This document shows, in pieces, positions 58,201 through 64,000 of a DNA stretch of 64,000 nucleotides (within the stretch, counting starts at the first letter, position 1; every line of letters starts with the position of its first letter). The notes below the pieces were generated by a model. It was not told the origin of the DNA and ran no database searches. It saw only the letters and a program-made list of their open reading frames with translations. The stretch comes from Giesbergeria sp. GTDB lineage: Bacteria > Pseudomonadota > Gammaproteobacteria > Burkholderiales > Burkholderiaceae_C. A program made the translations under genes and the position numbers. The DNA lies in NCBI GenBank assembly GCA_017985015.1, contig JAGNYI010000001.1, forward strand, positions 62,001 to 126,000. The letters run 5' to 3'.

Positions 58201-58617
58201 CCGTACAACGGCAATCCCGTGTTCGACCGCGGGCGACTGCATCAACTCAGCCTGGGCTACAACCGCATTCTCACGCCGCGCTGGAGCCTGCTGGCAGGCT
58301 ACATCTGGAGCCGTTCGCGCAGTACCGGCGATTGGGTCACAGGCAATGAACTGCCCGGGTTCCCGCGCCATTCCCTGGCACTGACCAGCGTCTGGCGGCA
58401 TGGCGGGCGTGACTATACCTATGCGTCTTTGGTCTATCGCAGTGCGCGTTACGTGACCGTTTTCAATGGGCGCCGTGAAGAGCCGGGCTGGAACTTCGCC
58501 TTGGTGCATGCGTTCGATACTGCCGACCGACGATGGTCGATCATTGGAACGGTACAGACGCCGCTGGACGGCCGCGAGAAGCCTACGCTGTGGTTGCGCG
58601 TGCGCTATCGCAACTGA
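55216..58617 (+). CDS. FecR-TPR-beta-barrel outer-membrane protein
   Basis: 1133-aa exported protein. Signal peptide 1-24 (ending ALA). FecR domain about 40-215 (LELIAGRLWARTK, TPAALAVVRGTDWDVEV, FTVLSGQVEF). TPR region about 225-560 with at least eight helical pairs. The rest (about 575-1133) is rich in alternating aromatic strands and ends LWLRVRYRN, consistent with an outer-membrane barrel. AAGGA precedes the ATG. Operon with the CHASE2-cyclase. TPR plus barrel also occurs in exopolysaccharide exporters such as PgaA, so secretion or export is plausible; the cargo is unknown. Confidence 0.75.
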   Translation: MTPTFLRAGLLGASAAFVAPAALAQCAGVPAGQTDQTAAAELVSLVGRGETRPSGDAAWERAVQAQKLKGGADMRTLALSSAALLLADRTQIRMSANAQLRLCDTQPERSLLELIAGRLWARTKRSPANLQLQTPAALAVVRGTDWDVEVEGSGRTTFTVLSGQVEFSNAYGRVDLGPSEQGIAVPGQAPTKRLLVNPRERVQWVMANPVDARRWAEFQGDAVAPELAAVQIDLDAGAWPQARERLMGLRQNGAHEAAVALVLADLAAFDARLETAVQELERAWQRTGDTRLAARRAEFLLALDRPEDARSVLDEALARSSSAASSDLLLADGDWYRLAGRGDESIARYRAGVARSQGNKQKADALGRLGRALQERGDLAAAREALAQAVALDPRSAHLLGAEATAATEALRLQEAGAGFDTALALQADDYESLAGAGYLALRRGEPEAARQLLLKALVIEPRYARAHMWLAVAEYTLGAEGAALDALQRARQADPKDPLPWQIESILRNDSGESEAAIAAAREALVRLPYLKSLNPLASDSQGSANLGKALGDFGLEHWARAYAQQSYYPLWAGSHFFMANRYESPFARRSEFHQGYLADPLAFGASEKQAPVLLSNLGEWVGGGSVERNGTQTKAVADLGHHGLASSPFPIAWRVGIEGYSFDPRAGVLSDRLQSFDWRLGIGARPTDRLGLLLTHSAQRTRYHYPGGVDDADGQGVRMEGVTRSPVHRTDLGGSWRWSGNEQTWLALHSARFVRETPLIDPVVGLYNFASRDTDKGVMLRHTLQRGNLRFSAGWERGRVLNKFAREYSEVFAAADTRIAYDLPWAGLEGQQGPWAWQAQAFWPQMEVNERSYLYLGRTGAALNVPRLEDTGQARRLRPRLGVSYRFAPGRALHAAYIESLYTPSTYTLAPVAVGAIPIDYHYQTPGSLARKLALQLDWEFDARSFGVAMASRQDISSIQYSNGDLLPLMSVLLDDRIEGLGPLIQMAQTSVDPYNGNPVFDRGRLHQLSLGYNRILTPRWSLLAGYIWSRSRSTGDWVTGNELPGFPRHSLALTSVWRHGGRDYTYASLVYRSARYVTVFNGRREEPGWNFALVHAFDTADRRWSIIGTVQTPLDGREKPTLWLRVRYRN

Positions 58618-58628
58618 ATTTTGACTTA

Positions 58629-58682
58629 TTTGACCGTCTAGCGCTTATTCGGTAAGCTTTGTAAGCTATCAAAAATATAGCT
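58629..58682 (+). repeat. Two-hairpin intergenic repeat, copy 9
   Basis: GTCTAGCGCTTATTCGGTAA, then AAGCTATCAAAAATATAGCT, where AAGCTAT and ATAGCTT form hairpin 2. It lies 11 nt after the FecR-barrel stop, between convergent genes. Confidence 0.85.
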
Positions 58683-58701
58683 TCTCAAGCCGGCTGCTGG
58701 T

Positions 58702-59991
58702 TTACGCAGCGGCTTCTGCCAATGCGGTCAGCGCTGCACCTACTTCGGACTCGGCCACGCCTTCCACAGGCAGATGTTGCCCGGCCAGCGCAGCCAGTCC
58801 ATCGCGTTTCAGCGCCGCAATCGCTTGGCCGGCCTCCTTGGGCGCGTCGAAACCCGTACTCTGCAGCAGCAAGCGCCCATCGGCATCCAACAGCTTGAAA
58901 TAGAACTTGCCGTCCTGCTCGCGGTACTGCTTGAAGCTGGGCAGGGCCAGCTTGGCGGCTTTGGCCGTCTGCTTGGCTGGCCCTTGCGCCAGGCTGCGCA
59001 GGCCGACCGCGTTGCGCAGTTCGCGCAGGAACGGCGTCGCCAGCGAGCGGGCGCGTTCGGCGCCGGCGAGCAATGTAGCTTCGATGCGCTCCGGGTCGGC
59101 CATCAGTGCTTCGTACTGGGCGCGCATAGGCGCAATGACGGCATCCACATGCTCCAAAAGCAGCTCCTTGGCGGCGCCCCAGGCAATGCCGTCCGCGTAC
59201 TGCTGGCGCAGCGCAGCGGTCTCATTCGGCGTGGCGAAGGCCTGGTAGATCTGGAACAGGGCCGAGCCCTCGACATCCTTGGGCTCGCCCGGCGCGCGCG
59301 AGTCGGTGACGATGCCACCAATCAGCTTTTGCAGCTGCGCACGGCTGGAGAAGAGCGGAATCGTGTTGTCGTAGCTCTTGCTCATCTTGCGGCCGTCCAG
59401 CCCAGGCAGGGTGGCGACATGCTCGTCAATGGCGGCCTCGGGCAGCACGAAATGCTCGCCGTAGAGGTGGTTGAAGCTCGCGCCCATGTCGCGCGCCATC
59501 TCGATGTGCTGCACCTGGTCGCGCCCCACGGGCACCTTGTGCGCCTTGAACATCAAAATGTCGGCTGCCATCAGCACCGGGTACATGAACAGGCCCGCCG
59601 TCACGCCGTCGTCGCTCTCGCGGCCGGCTTCGTGGTTCTTGTCCACGCTGGCCTTGTAGGCGTGGGCGCGGTTGAGCAGGCCCTTGCCGGTCACGCAGGT
59701 CAGCAGCCAGGTCAGCTCGGGGATTTCGGGGATATCCGACTGGCGATAAAAAATCACTTTCTCGGGATTCAGCCCGGCTGCCAGCCAGCTCGCGGCAATC
59801 TCCAGCGTCGAGCGCTGGATGCGCGCCGGGTCTTCGCATTTGATGAGCGCGTGGTAGTCGGCCAGAAAGTAAAAACTTTGCACGCCAGGGCGCAGGCTGG
59901 CCGCGACGGACGGGCGGATCGAGCCGACGAAGTTGCCCAGGTGCGGCGTGCCGGTGGTGGTGATGCCGGTGAGAAAGCGGGTGGTGCTCAT
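58702..59991 (-). CDS. trpS: Tryptophanyl-tRNA synthetase with C-terminal extension
   Basis: 429-aa class I synthetase. Bacterial TrpS is normally about 330-340 aa. HIGH-like TTGTPHLGNFVGS, GRDQVQHIEMARDM and KMSKSYDN are all intact in the first 340 residues. The extra 90 residues contain QDGKFYFKLLDADGRLLLQS, resembling a YegP/DUF1508 unit, which may help RNA or protein contacts. Start ATG 59991 (MSTTRFLTG); the frame is open to 60261 but runs into a repeat. It is convergent with the FecR-barrel gene. Confidence 0.95.
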   Translation of the reverse strand: MSTTRFLTGITTTGTPHLGNFVGSIRPSVAASLRPGVQSFYFLADYHALIKCEDPARIQRSTLEIAASWLAAGLNPEKVIFYRQSDIPEIPELTWLLTCVTGKGLLNRAHAYKASVDKNHEAGRESDDGVTAGLFMYPVLMAADILMFKAHKVPVGRDQVQHIEMARDMGASFNHLYGEHFVLPEAAIDEHVATLPGLDGRKMSKSYDNTIPLFSSRAQLQKLIGGIVTDSRAPGEPKDVEGSALFQIYQAFATPNETAALRQQYADGIAWGAAKELLLEHVDAVIAPMRAQYEALMADPERIEATLLAGAERARSLATPFLRELRNAVGLRSLAQGPAKQTAKAAKLALPSFKQYREQDGKFYFKLLDADGRLLLQSTGFDAPKEAGQAIAALKRDGLAALAGQHLPVEGVAESEVGAALTALAEAAA

Positions 59992-60064
59992 GGGAACGAA
60001 ATCAGCAGGAAAGAAAGATAAAAAACGGGCTGTTGCACGGTGACGTCTACCGGGCAGAGCCTTT

Positions 60065-60287
60065 GAAACCGGCGCTGCACAGGCCAGCGCCCCCGCGCAA
60101 GGGCCGCCACGACATGCAATTGTCGTCTGCACTCCGGGCGCTGGGGGCGTCCCCCTCCCGCATCGCGCAGCGAGGCGAGAGAGGGGCTGAGTGCCGCGGC
60201 TCCGAGCCTGCCTGCGCAGGCTTGGACAGCAACGAAGGGCGACCGCCTCTGGCGGGTGCACGGAGGCGCCAAAGGCGACTCAGGGGG
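60065..60287 (-). repeat. Stop-codon-associated GC-rich repeat, copy S2 (long form)
   Basis: Starts GAAACCGGCGC, includes CGCAAGGGCCGCC, GCGTCCCCCTCCC and ends GGCGCCAAAGGCGACTCAGG. Compared with copy S3 it has about 100 bp extra inside. The right end is 5 nt beyond the M50 protease stop codon. It fills most of the 300-bp gap at 59992-60291; I see no gene there. Confidence 0.65.
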
Positions 60288-60291
60288 TGCT

Positions 60292-60969
60292 TCATGCCAG
60301 CAGGGCGACGAGGGGCGACAGCAGCAGGTTGATGGCAGCGTAGCCCAGGGACATCAGAGGGCGCAGCCACAGCGTGCCGACGATGCCAGCGAGCACCAGC
60401 GCCATGACGATGAAGAAGCCCCAGGGCTCAACGCGCGAGACCAGTTGCGCCTGCTTCCAGGGCAGCAGCCCTACCAGCACGCGACCGCCATCGAGCGGTG
60501 GCAGCGGAAACAGGTTGAACGCCCACATCACCAGGTTGACCAGGACACCCGCACGCGCCATCTCGATGAAAAAGCGCTCGTTCACGTCCAGGGCGAGCAG
60601 CGCCACCAGTGCCAGCGCCCACAAAATGGCCTGAATGAAGTTCGACGCCGGCCCGGCCAGCGCCACCCAGACCATGTCGCGCTTGGGGTTGCGCAGCCCC
60701 GCGAAATTGACCGGCACGGGCTTGGCATAACCAAAAAGGAACGCGCCCGAGGTCGCAAAGTACAGGATCAGCGGCATCAGGATGGTGCCGACCGGGTCGA
60801 TGTGTTTGAAGGGGTTGAGCGTGACGCGCCCCAGGCGCGCGGCCGTGGGGTCGCCCAGGTAGCGCGCCACGTAGCCGTGGGCGGCCTCGTGCACCGTGAT
60901 GGCGAAAAGCACCGGCAGTGCGTAGATGAGGACGGTCTGGAGGGTGTTGGAAAAGTTCACCCGCCACAT
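60292..60969 (-). CDS. Site-2 protease family (M50) membrane protein
   Basis: 225-aa zinc metalloprotease with about five membrane helices. Active site HEAAHGYVARYLGDP (HExxH, residues about 27-31) and the distal Asp in NLFPLPPLDGGR are intact. This short RseP-like subgroup lacks PDZ domains; substrates are unknown. ATG 60969 is preceded by AAGGGACA. Downstream of yciO, with a repeat element in between. Confidence 0.92.
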   Translation of the reverse strand: MWRVNFSNTLQTVLIYALPVLFAITVHEAAHGYVARYLGDPTAARLGRVTLNPFKHIDPVGTILMPLILYFATSGAFLFGYAKPVPVNFAGLRNPKRDMVWVALAGPASNFIQAILWALALVALLALDVNERFFIEMARAGVLVNLVMWAFNLFPLPPLDGGRVLVGLLPWKQAQLVSRVEPWGFFIVMALVLAGIVGTLWLRPLMSLGYAAINLLLSPLVALLA

Positions 60970-61055
60970 TGTCCCTTATGGCGCGCGTTGCGCGCTGCGC
61001 ACGCCCCAAAGTGCGGCCAGGGACGCGTTGCGGCAGCACCAGATTGCATGATTTT

Positions 61056-61113
61056 GCTATTTTATAGATAGCTTGAAGCGCTTATTCGATAAGCGCTAGA
61101 GGCCTATTCTCTA
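61056..61113 (-). repeat. Two-hairpin intergenic repeat, copy 10
   Basis: GCTATTTTATAGATAGCTT (hairpin 2), then GCGCTTATTCGATAAGCGC (hairpin 1, perfect) and TAGAGGCCTAT. It lies 6 nt after the yciO stop. It is the best-preserved palindrome of the family in this window. Confidence 0.9.
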
Positions 61114-61119
61114 TAAAAT

Positions 61120-61755
61120 TCAAAGCCCAAGCGCTGCCAGCTTGCCGCGCCCCTCGCGCACCACCTCGGGGTCGCCGCCTTTTTCCATGGGCGTCAGGTC
61201 CAGCACCGTGGTGGGCTGCGACGGGCAGGCGCCCGCATCGATCACGCCATCGATGAGCTTGTCGAAACGGGCCAGGATTTCCTCGGCGTCGTTCATGGAT
61301 TCCGTCTCGCCCGGTGCGATCAATGTGGTGCCCAGCAGCGGCCCGCCGTGCAACTCCAGCAACGCCTGCAGTGCGGCGCCTTCGGGCACGCGCAGGCCAA
61401 TCGTCTTGCGGCTGGGGTGGCTCACGCGGCGCGGCACTTCCTTGGTGGCGTCGAGGATGAAGGTGTACGGCCCCGGCGTGCCCAACTTGAGCAGCCGGTA
61501 CTGGCGATTGTCCACACGTGCGTAGCTGGCCAGTTCCGAGAGGTCGCGGCACAAGAGCGTGAGGTGGTGCTTGTCGTCCACGCCGCGGATGCGGCGCAGG
61601 CGGTCCACGGCGGCCTTGTCGTCCAGCTGGCAGACCAGGGCGTAGCTTGAATCGGTGGGCACCGCCAGCACGCCACCTTGCTTGAGCAGCGTGGCGGCCT
61701 GCTTGATGAAACGGGGCTGGGGGTTCTCGGGATGAACTTCGAAATACAGGGCCAT
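61120..61755 (-). CDS. yciO: YciO/TsaC-family (Sua5-YciO-YrdC) protein
   Basis: 211-aa YrdC-fold protein. GGVLAVPTDSSYALVCQL, KHHLTLLCRDLSELASYA and GLRVPEGAALQALLEL match YciO, which has the tRNA threonylcarbamoyl-AMP synthase fold but is not the main TsaC enzyme in E. coli. Activity on t6A synthesis is therefore uncertain. It lies 24 bp downstream of the PHP phosphatase gene, a conserved pair. Confidence 0.9.
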   Translation of the reverse strand: MALYFEVHPENPQPRFIKQAATLLKQGGVLAVPTDSSYALVCQLDDKAAVDRLRRIRGVDDKHHLTLLCRDLSELASYARVDNRQYRLLKLGTPGPYTFILDATKEVPRRVSHPSRKTIGLRVPEGAALQALLELHGGPLLGTTLIAPGETESMNDAEEILARFDKLIDGVIDAGACPSQPTTVLDLTPMEKGGDPEVVREGRGKLAALGL

Positions 61756-61779
61756 GGGGGGCTGGATGGGAAAAGGGCT

Positions 61780-62643
61780 TCAGCGGCCCGGATGGATATG
61801 CGCTGCCACCAGGTCCCAGGCGGGCGTCAGGTTGGCTGGCAAGGGGGGCAGGGTGCCCAGATCGGTGTGGGATTCGTCGGGGCTGTGGAAGTCGCTGCCG
61901 CGTGATGCCGCCAGGCCCAGTTCGCGCGCCAGGTCGGCGTAGCGCACGGCCTCGCTCGCGGAGTGGCTGCCGGTCACCACTTCGACGCCGCGCCCGCCGT
62001 GCTGCTGGAATTCGGAGAACAGCGCAAATTCTTCGTTTGCCGTGAAGCGGTAGCGCGCCGGGTGTGCGATGACGGCCACGCCGCCCGCTTGCGTGATCCA
62101 GCGCACCGCGTCCCCCAGCGAGGCCCAGCGGTGGGGCACGTAGCCGGGCTTGCCTTCGATCAGGTATTTGCGAAAGACCTCGGACGTATCGCGGCAGACT
62201 TTGGTTTCCACCAGAAAACGCGCAAAGTGGGTGCGCGAGACCAGTTCCGGGTTGCCCACATAGCGCAGGGCACCCTCGTAGGCGCCGGCGATGCCTACGG
62301 CGGCGAGCTGCTCGGCCATGTCGCGGGCGCGCTCGTTGCGCCCGCCGCGCGTGGCGGCCAGGCCCTGGATCAGCTGCGGATCGCTCGGGTCAAACCCCAG
62401 GCCGACGATGTGCACCGTGGTGTTGGCAAACGTGACGGAAATCTCCACGCCGCTCACGTAGGCCATGCCGAGCGTCTGGGCCGCCGCGAGCGCGCGGGCT
62501 TGCCCACCCACTTCGTCGTGGTCGGTCAGGGCCCACAGGTCCACACCATTGGCGTGGGCGCGGGCGGCCAGCAATTCGGGCGTGAGGGTGCCGTCGGAGA
62601 CGACGGAGTGGCAGTGCAGGTCGGCGTTGGCGTAGGTGGTCAC
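61780..62643 (-). CDS. PHP-domain phosphatase (RnaAM/TrpH/YciV-like)
   Basis: 287-aa metal-dependent phosphoesterase. Motifs DLHCHSVVSDGTL, WALTDHDEVGG, SGVEISVTF, VAVIAHPARY and SRGSDFHSP supply the three-metal PHP site. Family members act as 3',5'-nucleotide bisphosphatases and 5'-3' exonucleases on small RNA ends. The start is GTG 62643 (MTTYANADLHCH). yciO follows. Confidence 0.92.
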   Translation of the reverse strand: MTTYANADLHCHSVVSDGTLTPELLAARAHANGVDLWALTDHDEVGGQARALAAAQTLGMAYVSGVEISVTFANTTVHIVGLGFDPSDPQLIQGLAATRGGRNERARDMAEQLAAVGIAGAYEGALRYVGNPELVSRTHFARFLVETKVCRDTSEVFRKYLIEGKPGYVPHRWASLGDAVRWITQAGGVAVIAHPARYRFTANEEFALFSEFQQHGGRGVEVVTGSHSASEAVRYADLARELGLAASRGSDFHSPDESHTDLGTLPPLPANLTPAWDLVAAHIHPGR

Positions 62644-63008
62644 CGATTCATTCTACGGGTATGTCCCCATAGGCGCAGCGCGGTCGGCGGCACCAGGCGC
62701 TACCCTTTGCGGGTACGGACGTCCTTTTCAAGATGTGTGCCAGCGCCGCTGCGCCCGCGCCCCGCCGCGCCGCAGGACCGAACGATGACTGGGAAAGCTT
62801 CTGACGCAGGCACTTTGCCAGGCCCGATCGACCCGGCTGAGAGCGACAGATCACTATTGAAAAGTAGTGCTATCAATGCCTGTTGCATGGTCGCTAAAGC
62901 CCTATTTTTCTCAAATACTTGGGAGCGAGTTCGGTCGGCGGGCCGGGGCATGGCCCGCCAGCGGCGCCGGGCGCTTTTACAATTCGCCCCCCTCACCGAG
63001 AACCCACC
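62644..63008. other. Intergenic region with a degenerate repeat
   Basis: 365 bp between the divergent PHP and yqhA genes. The only structure I see is a degenerate two-hairpin repeat at 62852-62909. No open frame with family similarity is present. Confidence 0.6.
62852..62909 (-). repeat. Two-hairpin intergenic repeat, degenerate copy 11
   Basis: TCACTATTGAAAAGTAGTGC, TATCAATGCC, GCTAAAGCCCTATTTTT. It reads as a reverse-oriented relative of the variant copy at 23921 (ATGCA, AGGCA/AGCAC and the AAAAATAGG end agree). Confidence 0.5.
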
Positions 63009-63617
63009 ATGCCCCTGCCCCAGCAACCCAGTCCCGCCCTGCGCCCCTTGCCCGCCCTGATCTTCGCCAGCCGCTGGCTGCAGCTGCCGCTGTACCTGGG
63101 GCTGATCGCGGCGCAGGCGGTGTACGTGTTCCACTTCTGGGTGGAGCTGGTGCACCTGCTGGAGGCTGTGTTTGGCAACGCGAACGCCCTGCAGGCCTTG
63201 ATCACCAGCATCGGCTACAAGACCGACGTGCAGATCACCAGCCTGAACGAGACCATCATCATGCTGGTGGTGCTGGCGCTGATTGACGTGGTGATGATCT
63301 CCAACCTGTTGATCATGGTCATCGTCGGCGGCTACGAAACCTTCGTCAGCCGCATGAACCTTGAAGGCCACCCCGACCAGCCCGAGTGGCTCAGCCACGT
63401 GAACGCCTCGGTGCTGAAGGTCAAGCTGGCCACGGCCATCATCGGCATCAGCTCAATCCACCTGCTCAAGACCTTCATCAATGCCGCCAACTACGACCTC
63501 AAGGTGCTGATGTGGCAGACCATCATCCACGTGGTCTTTTTGCTCAGCGCGCTGGCCATCGCGCTGACCGACCGCCTGCTCAGCGCCTCGCACGCCGCTT
63601 CCAAAGCACGCCACTGA
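63009..63617 (+). CDS. yqhA: YqhA family (UPF0114) membrane protein
   Basis: 202-aa inner-membrane protein with about four hydrophobic helices. [32 protein letters not shown] and [20 protein letters not shown] are the family signature. The function is unknown. ATG 63009 is used, although the frame is open from 62919. Confidence 0.93.
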   Translation: MPLPQQPSPALRPLPALIFASRWLQLPLYLGLIAAQAVYVFHFWVELVHLLEAVFGNANALQALITSIGYKTDVQITSLNETIIMLVVLALIDVVMISNLLIMVIVGGYETFVSRMNLEGHPDQPEWLSHVNASVLKVKLATAIIGISSIHLLKTFINAANYDLKVLMWQTIIHVVFLLSALAIALTDRLLSASHAASKARH

Positions 63618-63674
63618 GGGATTCGGGCGAGCGTGTCTGGGTGATCCACAGGGCGGTACTGCCCACCATCGCCT

Positions 63675-63773
63675 GAAACCAGCGCGGGAGCCCAGGCCAG
63701 TGGCCCCCTCAAGGGCCGCCCCGCCGCGCTGGGAGCGTCCCCCCAGGGGAAGGCGCGCACGACACGGGGGTCA
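63675..63773 (-). repeat. Stop-codon-associated GC-rich repeat, copy S3
   Basis: GAAACCAGCGCGG, CTCAAGGGCCGCC, GCGTCCCCCCAGGGGAAGGC, ending CGACACGGGGGTCA. The last three bases are the recJ stop codon. Confidence 0.75.
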
Positions 63774-64000
63774 CTTCAACTGCGCGCCCTCCACCAGAAA
63801 CTGCACCTTGCGCTCGCCCTTCCACTCGTTCACATCCAGCCGAAAGGCCAGCAGCACGCGCGCGGGAAGTTGCTCGGTATGGCCAAACCAGATGCCGTCC
63901 ATCGGCCGGCCCTGGTGCATGAGCTTGAGCGACAGGTGGCGTTCGCCCACCAGGCGCTGGCTCAGCACCTCCACCTCCTCACTGAAGGTGGGCGGCGCGA
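63771..64000 (-). CDS. recJ: Single-stranded-DNA exonuclease RecJ, C-terminal end
   Basis: The last 75 residues of a gene that continues past the window. HLSLKLMHQ, DGIWFGHTEQLPARVLLAF and RLDVNEWKGERKVQFLVEG match the C-terminal OB-fold of RecJ. The catalytic DHH part is outside. The stop codon is contiguous with a repeat element. Confidence 0.85.
   Translation of the reverse strand, partial: APPTFSEEVEVLSQRLVGERHLSLKLMHQGRPMDGIWFGHTEQLPARVLLAFRLDVNEWKGERKVQFLVEGAQLK

Overview
The window is a high-GC chromosomal segment from a betaproteobacterium, most probably a member of the Comamonadaceae (Acidovorax/Rhodoferax-like). The evidence is the tmRNA tag ANDERFALAA, the gyrA-serC-pheA-tyrA-aroA/cmk-rpsA-ihfB-lapAB chain, the short-linker OmpA next to ubiG-gph-ssrA, a phasin with PhaR-like operators, and two families of intergenic repeats. 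It is mostly core genome, with one degraded insertion beside ssrA.

Layout. 0-2 kb: the left edge cuts an sdh cluster (CBS-pair gene, sdhC, sdhD, sdhB; no sdhA between D and B). 2-7.6 kb: Smr/RadC, FkpB-IspH, a second CBS protein, serS and tRNA-Ser(CGA). 7.6-13.5 kb: an SDR dehydrogenase with an upstream palindrome, an iron-binding ABC protein, a phasin, a thioesterase, a CitMHS-like antiporter and a 2-hydroxyacid dehydrogenase. 13.5-20.3 kb: rmuC, an outer-membrane TPR/barrel protein paired with a FecR-domain repeat protein, a LOG-family protein, an orphan P450 and crcB. 20.4-27.7 kb: a TRAP transporter divergent from a MarR-type regulator and a fused oxoprolinase/hydantoinase. 27.7-34 kb: a six-gene Mrp (Mnh/Pha) cation/proton antiporter operon with fused MrpA-MrpB. 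34-46.4 kb: lapB, lapA, ihfB, rpsA, aroA-cmk, tyrA, pheA, serC, gyrA, all on the minus strand. 46.6-49.2 kb: ompA, ubiG, gph, ssrA (tmRNA). 49.2-53.0 kb: a degraded insertion with DUF2335 protein, Zn-ribbon protein, SRAP peptidase YedK, the last third of a tyrosine recombinase, and an N-terminally truncated TOTE-type helicase. 53.2-58.6 kb: a CHASE2-adenylate cyclase and a giant FecR-TPR-barrel protein. 58.7-64 kb: trpS with a C-terminal extension, M50 protease, YciO, PHP phosphatase, YqhA and the 3' end of recJ.

How the parts work together. The gyrA-to-lapB stretch joins DNA topology, aromatic and serine biosynthesis, translation and LPS control. The TRAP/MarR/oxoprolinase block looks like a self-contained uptake-and-catabolism module. 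Two loci (15.3-17.7 and 53.2-58.6 kb) combine the same ingredients, namely a FecR domain, TPRs and an outer-membrane barrel; one is split over two genes, the other is one chain linked to a cyclic-nucleotide sensor.

The most unusual non-coding signal is an approximately 55-bp two-hairpin repeat. I count eleven copies, most sitting within about 12 nt of a stop codon, and one lies inside the aroA reading frame. A second repeat family runs up to, or contains, the stop codons of tyrA and recJ and ends just after that of the M50 protease gene.
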